Below the pieces are notes generated by a model. The model ran no database searches. It saw only the letters and a list, made by a program, of their open reading frames with translations, and was not told the origin of the DNA. Made by a program: the position numbers and the translations under genes. 5,169 bases of DNA from CAUUCF01 sp045580225 (GTDB lineage: Bacteria > Pseudomonadota > Gammaproteobacteria > UBA9339): assembly GCA_045580225.1 (NCBI GenBank), contig JAZNNJ010000002.1, positions 1 to 5,169 on the forward strand, in the 5' to 3' direction. Positions 1 through 5,169 of the stretch are shown here, piece after piece (within the stretch, counting starts at the first letter, position 1; the number at the start of each line of letters is the position of its first letter).

Positions 1-1421
1 ACGTTACCGGTTTTATTGTGCGTGCTGGGGCTGTGATGGCAATTCCTTTAGCAGGTCCACCGACTATTGTAGCTGCTTATAGAGATATTCCGTTGATGGT
101 TTTGCATGAACAAATTTATAATTTAGCTAATAGTTTTAACGATATAATTAACAATAAAGCTAATTACACGACGGCTATTGGAAAATTAGTTAAAATTGGT
201 GAAAAAATGGCTAAAGCTGGCGTAAATGTTTATGAAAAAATACTAGAATTATCTATTGCTATTTCTTGTGGAGGGTTTACCTCAGAAGGGATTGCCATAG
301 GGGTTACTGCCGGATTAGCTGTAGGAACTTATTGGGGAACACTAAGTGGAACAGTTGATGTGGCTAAAGGTATTGCTGGTCTGAATATAGAAGCTATTAG
401 ATTTGCGACGACTATTATTTTTTTAATGTTGCCAGTTGTTTTAGGTATCGTAGGACCATTATTAGCTTGCGGGTTATTATTGATGGTCTATGTACCAGTG
501 ATTCCATTAATTTTATTTTTATTTGGAGGATTGGGTTGGCTGATTGGTGTAATTATATTAATGTTAGCTGCTCCTATTATTTGTTTCTTAATGTTATGGG
601 GAGTGGGATCGCAAGATAATCCATTGCTTTCTAGAGAAGCAGAACAATTTATGATGCAACTGGTCGGAGTTTTTTTTCGTCCTGCATTGATGGTAGCCGG
701 TTTAATTATCGGTATGATTTTAGCGGAAATTGGTTGTAATATGCTCAACGAAGTTTTTGCACGGATGATTGAAGTGGTAGTTGGGGATAGTGTAGCTGAT
801 GTAACTACTGATACTCGCGCGGTGGGCTTTGGTTGGGATAAAATGGTGGTATTATTCAAAGTGGTCGGTATTATAACTGTATACACTTTTACTTTAGTTT
901 CGATCGTGAATTTAGCTTTTTCGGGGATTCATATGTTATATAGCGAAGTGATGCGTGCTATCGGTATTTCAACACCATCGGTAGGAGGAGAACAGAAAGC
1001 TTTGGAAAATATTCGTGCTGGAGTTCAGCAGCCTGCTGATGCTACTCAGCGTGGCATGGAACAAGCAGCTGGAAGTTTGAAAGATGCTAAAGTATCTTTA
1101 GAAGGGATACGCGAAGCTGAGCATAAACATATGGATAGACATCGTTACGATAGGCTTAAATCTTATGTTGAAAAAAATAGGGCTTGGTCGTTCAAAAGTC
1201 ATAAGGCTAAAGCAGCGGAACGTTTAGCTGAAGAAGAGAGAAAAAGAGGCATTTCGAGTCAAGGATCCGTTGGTATTCAAAATGGTAAACCTCAGCAGCA
1301 GGTATTACCAAGTAATGAGAGTTTTAGTAGTAATTCTTCTCAGATAGTTGATAATGATATGTGTAATGGTAATGTAGCAAGTCCTCAAGATTCAGTACAA
1401 AATGATGGTGACGATAATTAG
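1..1421 (+). CDS. dotA: DotA/TraY-family type IVB secretion inner-membrane protein, C-terminal part (5' end outside window)
   Basis: The frame is open from base 3 with no stop back to the window edge, so the gene begins upstream; the GTG at 18 is internal. Counting from that GTG, hydrophobic membrane segments lie at about 126-158, 159-196 (probably two passes), 213-238 and 278-303, with a weaker one at 78-105. The stretch NPLLSREAEQ, followed by FFRPALMVAGLIIGMIL and later by IVNLAFSGIHML and VMRAIG, follows the order I recall for the C-terminal core of DotA and plasmid TraY. From about residue 310 the protein is a charged, Glu/Lys/Arg-rich tail of some 155 residues ending in a Ser/Asn/Asp-rich segment, as expected for the cytoplasmic tail. 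DotA is a polytopic inner-membrane component of the Dot/Icm system, needed for effector export. The next gene starts 46 bases downstream and may be co-transcribed. A divergent TraY-like paralogue is the main alternative. Confidence 0.85.
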   Translation, partial: VTGFIVRAGAVMAIPLAGPPTIVAAYRDIPLMVLHEQIYNLANSFNDIINNKANYTTAIGKLVKIGEKMAKAGVNVYEKILELSIAISCGGFTSEGIAIGVTAGLAVGTYWGTLSGTVDVAKGIAGLNIEAIRFATTIIFLMLPVVLGIVGPLLACGLLLMVYVPVIPLILFLFGGLGWLIGVIILMLAAPIICFLMLWGVGSQDNPLLSREAEQFMMQLVGVFFRPALMVAGLIIGMILAEIGCNMLNEVFARMIEVVVGDSVADVTTDTRAVGFGWDKMVVLFKVVGIITVYTFTLVSIVNLAFSGIHMLYSEVMRAIGISTPSVGGEQKALENIRAGVQQPADATQRGMEQAAGSLKDAKVSLEGIREAEHKHMDRHRYDRLKSYVEKNRAWSFKSHKAKAAERLAEEERKRGISSQGSVGIQNGKPQQQVLPSNESFSSNSSQIVDNDMCNGNVASPQDSVQNDGDDN

Positions 1422-1467
1422 TAGTTGCATTAAGACAACATAGTTAATTAATGAGAGCGATGTTATC

Positions 1468-1977
1468 ATGAATAAATCGGGTAAAAATGCTAGTAATAGT
1501 TTATTAAGTATATTAATTTTGGTGTTATTCTTATTAATTACTAATAATTTTGATTTTGGAGTTCACGCGAAAAATAATTTAAACAAAGTTGGTATTTTAT
1601 TTTCTGATATTGGAAAACTATTTAATTTTATCTGGCAAGCGAGAGGGAAAGATAATAATAAATTAGTTGCAATTACTGCAGAGAATAATCAAAAGTTAGT
1701 TTTTAGTTTTAAACAAGATAGCGATTTTGATAAAATTAAAAATCAACGATATTTTTTATATTTGTTAAATACAGATAAAGTTGTGTTGGTAAATGAATTA
1801 AAAAAACGTGTTAAGTATTTAAATTTACCGGTTATGGTTTATCAAAGTAAAGATAAAAGTTATATGGTTGTCAGTGGGCCTTATAAAAATTTAAAAATGG
1901 CCAGAACAGCTAAACATCGTTTGTTAGAGCAAAAAATTAATAGTACATTAGTAGGTAAAAGATTACCAACGCAATGA
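1468..1977 (+). CDS. Membrane-anchored SPOR-domain protein
   Basis: 169 residues. Residues 11-25 are a single hydrophobic stretch after a short basic N-terminus, so this is a signal anchor or an uncleaved signal peptide. About residues 26-90 are an Asn/Lys-rich linker without a recognised fold. Residues 94-165 look like a SPOR domain: a first strand (YFLYLLN), a helix (NELKKRVKYL), a strand (PVMVYQ), then YMVVSGPYKNLKMARTAKHR, which matches the second half of SPOR with its Gly-Pro-aromatic turn and helix. SPOR domains bind septal peptidoglycan lacking stem peptides, so the inferred place of action is the periplasm. The ATG at 1468 is preceded by a modest GAGAGCG at 1453-1459. The close spacing to the dotA-like gene suggests a shared transcript and a role in anchoring or placing the secretion apparatus, but that role is inference. 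I recognise no named Dot/Icm gene. Codon use is as AT-rich as its neighbours. Confidence 0.75.
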   Translation: MNKSGKNASNSLLSILILVLFLLITNNFDFGVHAKNNLNKVGILFSDIGKLFNFIWQARGKDNNKLVAITAENNQKLVFSFKQDSDFDKIKNQRYFLYLLNTDKVVLVNELKKRVKYLNLPVMVYQSKDKSYMVVSGPYKNLKMARTAKHRLLEQKINSTLVGKRLPTQ

Positions 1978-2131
1978 ATTCTTATTTAAATGTGTAATTT
2001 ATGACATATTAATTAAATAATTATAGCGTTGTATAACCATAAGTAAGTGTGGTATATAATTAAACTTGTATTTTAATATATTTTGTTATAGTTATATTAA
2101 TGATAAATAGTAAAGTGTGATGTAAAAATTA
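1978..2131. other. AT-rich intergenic spacer without a gene
   Basis: Very AT-rich stretch between the SPOR gene and the promoter candidate of the G-tract gene. It holds a TATAAT at 2055-2060 without a well-placed -35, a TTGTAT/TATAGT pair at 2066-2092 with a short 15-base spacer, and no open frame longer than a few codons. No G+C-rich hairpin with a T run is seen after the SPOR gene, so no intrinsic terminator can be named. Confidence 0.5.
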
Positions 2132-2160
2132 TTGGGATTGTATGGTTATTATGTTATAAC
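2132..2160 (+). promoter_or_regulatory. Candidate sigma-70 promoter with extended -10
   Basis: TTGGGA at 2132-2137, a 17-base spacer, and TATAAC at 2155-2160 preceded by TG at 2152-2153 (extended -10). Transcription would start near 2167 and leave a leader of about 37 bases before the ATG at 2204. In such AT-rich DNA chance matches are frequent, but the spacing, the TG element and the following strong ribosome binding site fit together. Confidence 0.45.
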
Positions 2161-2161
2161 C
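2144..2161. repeat. Inverted repeat over the candidate -10 element
   Basis: GGTTAT at 2144-2149 and its exact reverse complement ATAACC at 2156-2161 flank a 6-base spacer. The right arm covers most of the -10 hexamer. It could be an operator half-site pair; a 6-base arm in AT-rich DNA can also be chance. ATAACC recurs once upstream at 2033-2038. Confidence 0.25.
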
Positions 2162-2189
2162 CTGCGAGTTTGGTTAGAAGTTAAAGATG

Positions 2190-2195
2190 AGGAGG
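2190..2195 (+). promoter_or_regulatory. Perfect Shine-Dalgarno deciding the start at 2204
   Basis: AGGAGG lies 8 bases (seven As and a T) before the ATG at 2204. It is by far the strongest ribosome binding site in the window and marks 2204 as a real start, even though that frame closes after 15 codons at 2249. This is the main reason for treating the downstream open frame as the continuation of the same gene. Confidence 0.8.
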
Positions 2196-2203
2196 AAAAA
2201 AAT

Positions 2204-2619
2204 ATGAAAAGATTAGCGTTTGATCAGATGTATTTTGTAGGGGGGGGGTAAAAGAATTTGGCGGATTGATTTGCGGAGATGAAAATGCTAATGTTGGCTT
2301 AGGTGCAGGATTAATTGGAATGGGAGTAAGTTTAATAGTGGCTGGGTTTGGAATTTTTGCAAGTAGTTGCGCATCCGGTTGTTTCGTTTTAGGTGGTCAT
2401 CCAGATGCTTTAGCTGGTTATTTGAATGGTGTAATGTGTGGTGGCAGAAATGGGTGTTTTTTATCTGCGTGTACCGGGAGGATAATGTTAAGTGGTCCGG
2501 GATGTTATATGCTTAATACAGTTGCTGTTCCTGTTGGGCTTGCTTTGGCTGGTGTTGGTTTAATTTCAGTTGGGTTATCGCCAGTTTTATGCAGATCAAA
2601 AACTGCTGAAGATTTTTAA
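2204..2619 (+). CDS. Small Gly/Cys-rich two-helix membrane protein, frame broken at a G9 tract
   Basis: The ATG at 2204 has an ideal ribosome binding site and opens MKRLAFDQMYFVGGG, then stops at 2249-2251. The body of the gene lies in the -1 frame from 2248 (VKEFGG, then LICGDEN) to the stop at 2617-2619. Adding one G, removing two, or a -1 slip on the tract joins the two into about 138 residues. Counted from the TTG at 2266, hydrophobic helices lie at about 11-34 and 84-107. The first is rich in small residues (GLGAGLIGMG), like a glycine zipper. The loop between them holds Cys 35, 39, 58, 64, 69 and 80, with further Cys at 3 and 109. I do not recognise the family. An independent start at TTG 2266 or ATG 2320 is possible but has no good ribosome binding site. 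The hairpin shape allows a pore-like or holin-like role, which is speculation. Confidence 0.6.
2240..2248 (+). repeat. Homopolymeric G9 tract inside a coding start
   Basis: Nine consecutive Gs, the only long G run seen in a window where G+C is low, fill codons 13-15 of the gene starting at 2204 and are followed directly by TAA. Tracts of this kind are typical contingency loci: slipped-strand mispairing changes their length and switches the frame. Here 9 Gs is the OFF state and 7 or 10 Gs would be ON. An assembly or base-calling length error is the other explanation. Confidence 0.85.
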
Positions 2620-2629
2620 TTACGTAATT
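2618..2629. repeat. 12-base perfect palindrome at the gene end
   Basis: AATTACGTAATT is a perfect palindrome overlapping the stop codon of the Gly/Cys-rich protein. It has no loop and no T run that would make it a convincing terminator. It could be a protein-binding site or chance in AT-rich DNA. Confidence 0.25.
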
Positions 2630-2664
2630 TATGTTTTAAGTTATTAGTTAAGTATTTCCATTGA

Positions 2665-2693
2665 TTGGATTTTGGGTATTTTGCGTGTAAAAT
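2665..2693 (+). promoter_or_regulatory. Candidate sigma-70 promoter of the AAA-like gene
   Basis: TTGGAT at 2665-2670 and TAAAAT at 2688-2693 are separated by 17 bases. Transcription would begin near 2700, about 27 bases before the preferred ATG at 2727 and after the TTG at 2697, which supports the shorter start. This is a moderate match in AT-rich sequence. Confidence 0.35.
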
Positions 2694-2726
2694 GGTTTGA
2701 GGATTAACTGGTTTTGGTGCGTGATT

Positions 2727-4412
2727 ATGGTTAGATATGCTTTACCAGTGGGGGTGGATAATTTTGAAGAGATCATTGAAAGTAATTATTATTATATAGA
2801 TAAAACTTTCTTGATCAAAGAATTATTAGATAAAAAGGGTAAAGTCAATTTATTTACCCGTCCTCGCCGTTTTGGTAAGAGTTTAAATTTAAGCATGTTA
2901 CGTTATTATTTTGAAAACGTAAGTATTTTTAATAAAGATAATTCTTCTTTATTTAAGGGATTAAGAATCATGGATGCTGGAGAAAATTACATAAAAGAAT
3001 TGGGAAAATATCCGGTAATCAGTTTATCTTTAAAATCATCTAAGCAACCTACGTTTAAAATGTCGTATGAAGTTTTACAACGTGAAATTAGACGAGAATT
3101 TGAGCGTCATAAGTATGTGTTGGATATTAATTTCAGTAGAAAATATGATTTTTTATCAATTTTAGAAGAAAGAGATTCGGCAGCAGTATCAGCTATTAGT
3201 TTAAAGATATTGTCAGAAGCTTTGTATGAATACCATCAACAAAAAGTAATTATTTTAATAGATGAGTATGACGTACCATTAGAAAATGCTTATTTTGAGG
3301 AAAAACACGGCGAGAGGGATTTTTATCGTAAGATGGTAAGTTTTATTAGATCTTTATTTGAATCGGCACTAAAAACCAACGAAGTACTGCAATTTGCAGT
3401 AGTTACTGGTTGTTTAAGGATAACCAAAGAGTCGATTTTTACGGGATTAAATAATTTAAAAACTAATTCAATTTTAACTGATAATTATGGGGAGTATTTT
3501 GGTTTTACTCAAACAGAAGTAGATAAAATGTTAGTAGATTATCATCAAGAAGCTAAAAAAGAATTAGTAAAAAGGTGGTATAATGGTTATCGATTTGGTA
3601 GTACTGAAGTATATAATCCCTGGAGTGTGATTAATTTTGTAGATAGTGGAGAATCGATACCTAAACCGTATTGGTCAAATACCAGTTCTAATTTATTGGT
3701 AAAAGATTTAATTGAACGCGCCGATAGCGTAGCTAAGAGAGAGATAGAAGATTTAATCTCGGGAAAGACAATTGAAAAGGCAGTTCATGAGGAAATAACT
3801 TATGAAGATATGTATCAAACTCAAGATAATTTATGGAACTTTTTGTTTTTTACCGGGTATTTAAAACAGATAGGTTCTAGAATGGAAGATAGAAATATTT
3901 TGGTCAATTTAGCAATACCTAATGAAGAAGTTGCCTACGTATATGAAAATATGATTTTAAATTGGTTTGAAGCAAAATTAAAAAACGCAAAATTAACCAA
4001 ATTACATCAAGCTATTTTATCCGGAGATTGTGAGATTATCACGGAAGAAATTAATAAATATTTATCAGAGACGATTAGTTTTTATGATCAAGGAGAGTCT
4101 TTTTATCAAGGATTTATGTTAGGGTTATTAAAATCGATGGAGAATACTTTAGTAATGTCTAATCGAGAATCAGGAAATGGACGTTATGATATCGTGATAA
4201 AAATACCAAGTGTTAAGACTTACGATCAAGCAATTGTATTGGAGTTAAAAGTAGCTAAAAGTTTAAAAGAATTAGAAACTACTAGTCAAAAAGCTTTGCA
4301 ACAAATAAAGGAGAGAGAATACGCTAAAAATCTTTACGACGAAGGTTACGAAGTGATTGGCAGTTATGGAATTGCTTTTTTTAGAAAGAAATGTTTTGTT
4401 GCTAGATCATAA
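2727..4412 (+). CDS. AAA-ATPase-like / PD-(D/E)XK nuclease-like protein
   Basis: 561 residues from ATG 2727, near the usual length for the family that joins an AAA-ATPase-like domain (Pfam AAA-ATPase_like) to a C-terminal PD-(D/E)XK domain. The start agrees with the family N-terminus (LPVGVDNFEEI, then YYYIDKTFLI); the frame continues up to a TTG at 2697, but the extra ten residues do not fit. Counting from 2727: the P-loop is TRPRRFGKS at 44-52, lacking the first Gly as is usual here; Walker B is VIILIDEYD at 174-182; SIFTGLNNL is at 236-244; RWYNGYRFG is at 283-291; YNPWSVINF is at 296-304. The nuclease-like part has Asp488 in GNGRYD, Glu506 and Lys508 in LELKV, then QQIKEREYAK. The usual ending SYGIAFFRK is present, so the gene looks intact. 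The natural function is not established; proposed roles are nucleic-acid processing, defence or mobile cargo. The family is often multi-copy in host-associated bacteria. No strong ribosome binding site precedes the start. Confidence 0.88.
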   Translation: MVRYALPVGVDNFEEIIESNYYYIDKTFLIKELLDKKGKVNLFTRPRRFGKSLNLSMLRYYFENVSIFNKDNSSLFKGLRIMDAGENYIKELGKYPVISLSLKSSKQPTFKMSYEVLQREIRREFERHKYVLDINFSRKYDFLSILEERDSAAVSAISLKILSEALYEYHQQKVIILIDEYDVPLENAYFEEKHGERDFYRKMVSFIRSLFESALKTNEVLQFAVVTGCLRITKESIFTGLNNLKTNSILTDNYGEYFGFTQTEVDKMLVDYHQEAKKELVKRWYNGYRFGSTEVYNPWSVINFVDSGESIPKPYWSNTSSNLLVKDLIERADSVAKREIEDLISGKTIEKAVHEEITYEDMYQTQDNLWNFLFFTGYLKQIGSRMEDRNILVNLAIPNEEVAYVYENMILNWFEAKLKNAKLTKLHQAILSGDCEIITEEINKYLSETISFYDQGESFYQGFMLGLLKSMENTLVMSNRESGNGRYDIVIKIPSVKTYDQAIVLELKVAKSLKELETTSQKALQQIKEREYAKNLYDEGYEVIGSYGIAFFRKKCFVARS

Positions 4413-4510
4413 ATTATCTAAAATCTCATTTTTTACGAGTAAGATTAAGTAAATTATTAAGGTAGACTTGCTAGGTAATTAAATAATTTTTTAATTAAAA
4501 AGTTGCTTTT

Positions 4511-4519
4511 TGCTATAGT
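4511..4519 (+). promoter_or_regulatory. Candidate extended -10 upstream of the second dotA-like gene
   Basis: TGCTATAGT contains TG-N-TATAGT, a good extended -10; only a poor -35 lies 17 bases upstream. It would place the transcript start about 35 bases before the ATG at 4561. The rest of the 4413-4560 spacer is AT-rich with weak, A/T-only inverted repeats and no convincing terminator or RNA gene. Confidence 0.3.
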
Positions 4520-4560
4520 ATTTGTTAAATTTGCTTTAATATTATATTAAGTATTTTGCC

Positions 4561-5169
4561 ATGATTTTCAGCCTAATAAAAAGGTTTAGTAGAGCCTATT
4601 TTGGAAAACAAAAAAGTTTAATTTTTCATCAAAAAATGTTTAATAAATTTAGAATTTTTTTGGTAATAGGGTTTTTTTTGCCCAGTTTATCATTGGCTTT
4701 TGATATTGGTGAAGTTGTAGGTTCGTTATCTTTTACTCCGGTAAATGGTGATGTATCCATTGATTATTTATCAGTGTTATTTGGTCAAATAGGAGGGATA
4801 AAAGAACTTATTGGTAGTAATGTGAATATTTTAGGAGTAATTTTTGAAATTTTTAATTCTGGTTTGTTGGCTTTGTCTGGTATTTTTATTTTTTATTCAT
4901 TTATTAAATTATTAACCGAAACTTCTGCTGACGGGACAGCTTTAGGTAAAACAACAACAATTTGGGTGACATTGCGTTGTGCTTTAAGTACTAGTTTGTT
5001 AATTCCTCAGGCTTCGGGTTATTCCATGATTAATACGATAGTAATGTGGGTAGTGATTCAAGGGGTAGGTTTAGCAGATTTATTATGGAATAAAACACTG
5101 GATTATGTAATTCAGAAGGGAGGCGTTTTATCTAATGTGATGAGTAATAGTAATGCTAGTTATGATAGT
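4561..5169 (+). CDS. dotA: Second DotA/TraY-family protein, N-terminal part (3' end outside window)
   Basis: Open from ATG 4561 to the window edge (203 codons, no stop). Counting from 4561, residues 26-46 form a classic signal peptide (basic MFNKFR, hydrophobic core, likely cleavage after SLA), so the ATG at 4636 may be the real start; neither ATG has a clear ribosome binding site. Residues 98-116 (LLALSGIFIFYSFIKLL) are a membrane helix, followed by TTTIWVTLR, LLIPQASGYSMI and VMWVVIQGVGLADLLW. This order (IDYLSVLFG, helix, IWxxxR, LLIPxASGY, WVxxQGVGxAD) is the N-terminal signature of DotA and TraY as I remember it, so the family call is strong. The large periplasmic loop should follow beyond the window. 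It is on the same strand as the first dotA-like gene and follows the AAA-like gene by 148 bases. Whether this copy or the first is the orthologue of canonical DotA cannot be decided here. Confidence 0.87.
   Translation, partial: MIFSLIKRFSRAYFGKQKSLIFHQKMFNKFRIFLVIGFFLPSLSLAFDIGEVVGSLSFTPVNGDVSIDYLSVLFGQIGGIKELIGSNVNILGVIFEIFNSGLLALSGIFIFYSFIKLLTETSADGTALGKTTTIWVTLRCALSTSLLIPQASGYSMINTIVMWVVIQGVGLADLLWNKTLDYVIQKGGVLSNVMSNSNASYDS

Noticed and set aside
488..886. Minus-strand open frame of 132 codons
   Set aside because: It lies entirely opposite the membrane core of the dotA-like gene; its Thr/Ile/Pro/Asn-rich composition is the mirror of that gene and it has no family signature.
1451..1471. 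Six-codon frame whose stop overlaps the SPOR gene start (ATGA)
   Set aside because: No ribosome binding site precedes it and it is too short to support; overlap of this sort is easily chance.
2100..2120. Six-codon leader-like frame ATG to TGA
   Set aside because: No ribosome binding site, no run of a single amino acid codon, and no attenuator hairpins nearby.
2697..2726. Ten-residue N-terminal extension of the AAA-like protein from TTG 2697
   Set aside because: The extension (MRINWFWCVI) does not resemble family N-termini, and the conserved start fits ATG 2727.
4476..4497. TAATTAAA/TTTAATTA inverted repeat
   Set aside because: Arms are A/T only, as expected by chance in this spacer.
4497..4511. 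AAAAAG-TTG-CTTTTT hairpin as a terminator
   Set aside because: The stem has one G-C pair and lies 85 bases past the stop, just at the next promoter candidate; too weak to call.
1..5169. Window as a closed circle with one dotA gene running across the ends
   Set aside because: The last codon ends exactly at 5169 while the left fragment is read from base 3, so the frames do not join, and the large periplasmic loop would be missing.

Overview
The window is AT-rich (about one third G+C by eye), densely coded on the plus strand, and contains parts of two genes of the DotA/TraY family. These are the large polytopic inner-membrane components of the Dot/Icm-type (IVB) secretion system. Low G+C, a Dot/Icm gene and a PD-(D/E)XK/AAA-like gene of the kind common in host-associated bacteria together suggest a Legionellales-like gammaproteobacterium or a related intracellular symbiont. 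The taxon is an inference; nothing in the window fixes it.

Layout, all on the plus strand: (1) the 3' part of a first dotA-like gene (window start to 1421), covering the multi-pass membrane core and a charged cytoplasmic tail; (2) 46 bases later, a small membrane-anchored SPOR-domain protein (1468-1977); (3) a 226-base AT-rich spacer with a good promoter candidate and the strongest ribosome binding site of the window, leading into a small Gly/Cys-rich two-helix membrane protein whose reading frame is broken at a run of nine Gs (2204-2619); (4) a promoter candidate and a full-length AAA-ATPase-like/PD-(D/E)XK nuclease-like protein (2727-4412); (5) a 148-base spacer and the 5' part of a second DotA/TraY-like gene (4561 to window end), which is open at the window edge and has a signal peptide and the diagnostic N-terminal membrane region.

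The window therefore looks like a cargo segment lying between two tandem, same-strand DotA/TraY genes. The two visible dotA pieces are non-overlapping parts of the family (C-terminal and N-terminal), so their similarity to one another cannot be judged here. The SPOR protein is plausibly an envelope partner of the secretion apparatus, and the AAA-like protein looks like an accessory gene.

The most striking signal is the G9 tract about 36 bases into a gene with a perfect Shine-Dalgarno. With 9 Gs the frame stops at once. With 10 (or 7) Gs, or after a -1 slip, a 138-codon (137-codon with 7 Gs) membrane protein is made. This is the expected architecture of a phase-variable or slippage-controlled gene, although a sequencing or assembly indel must be excluded.
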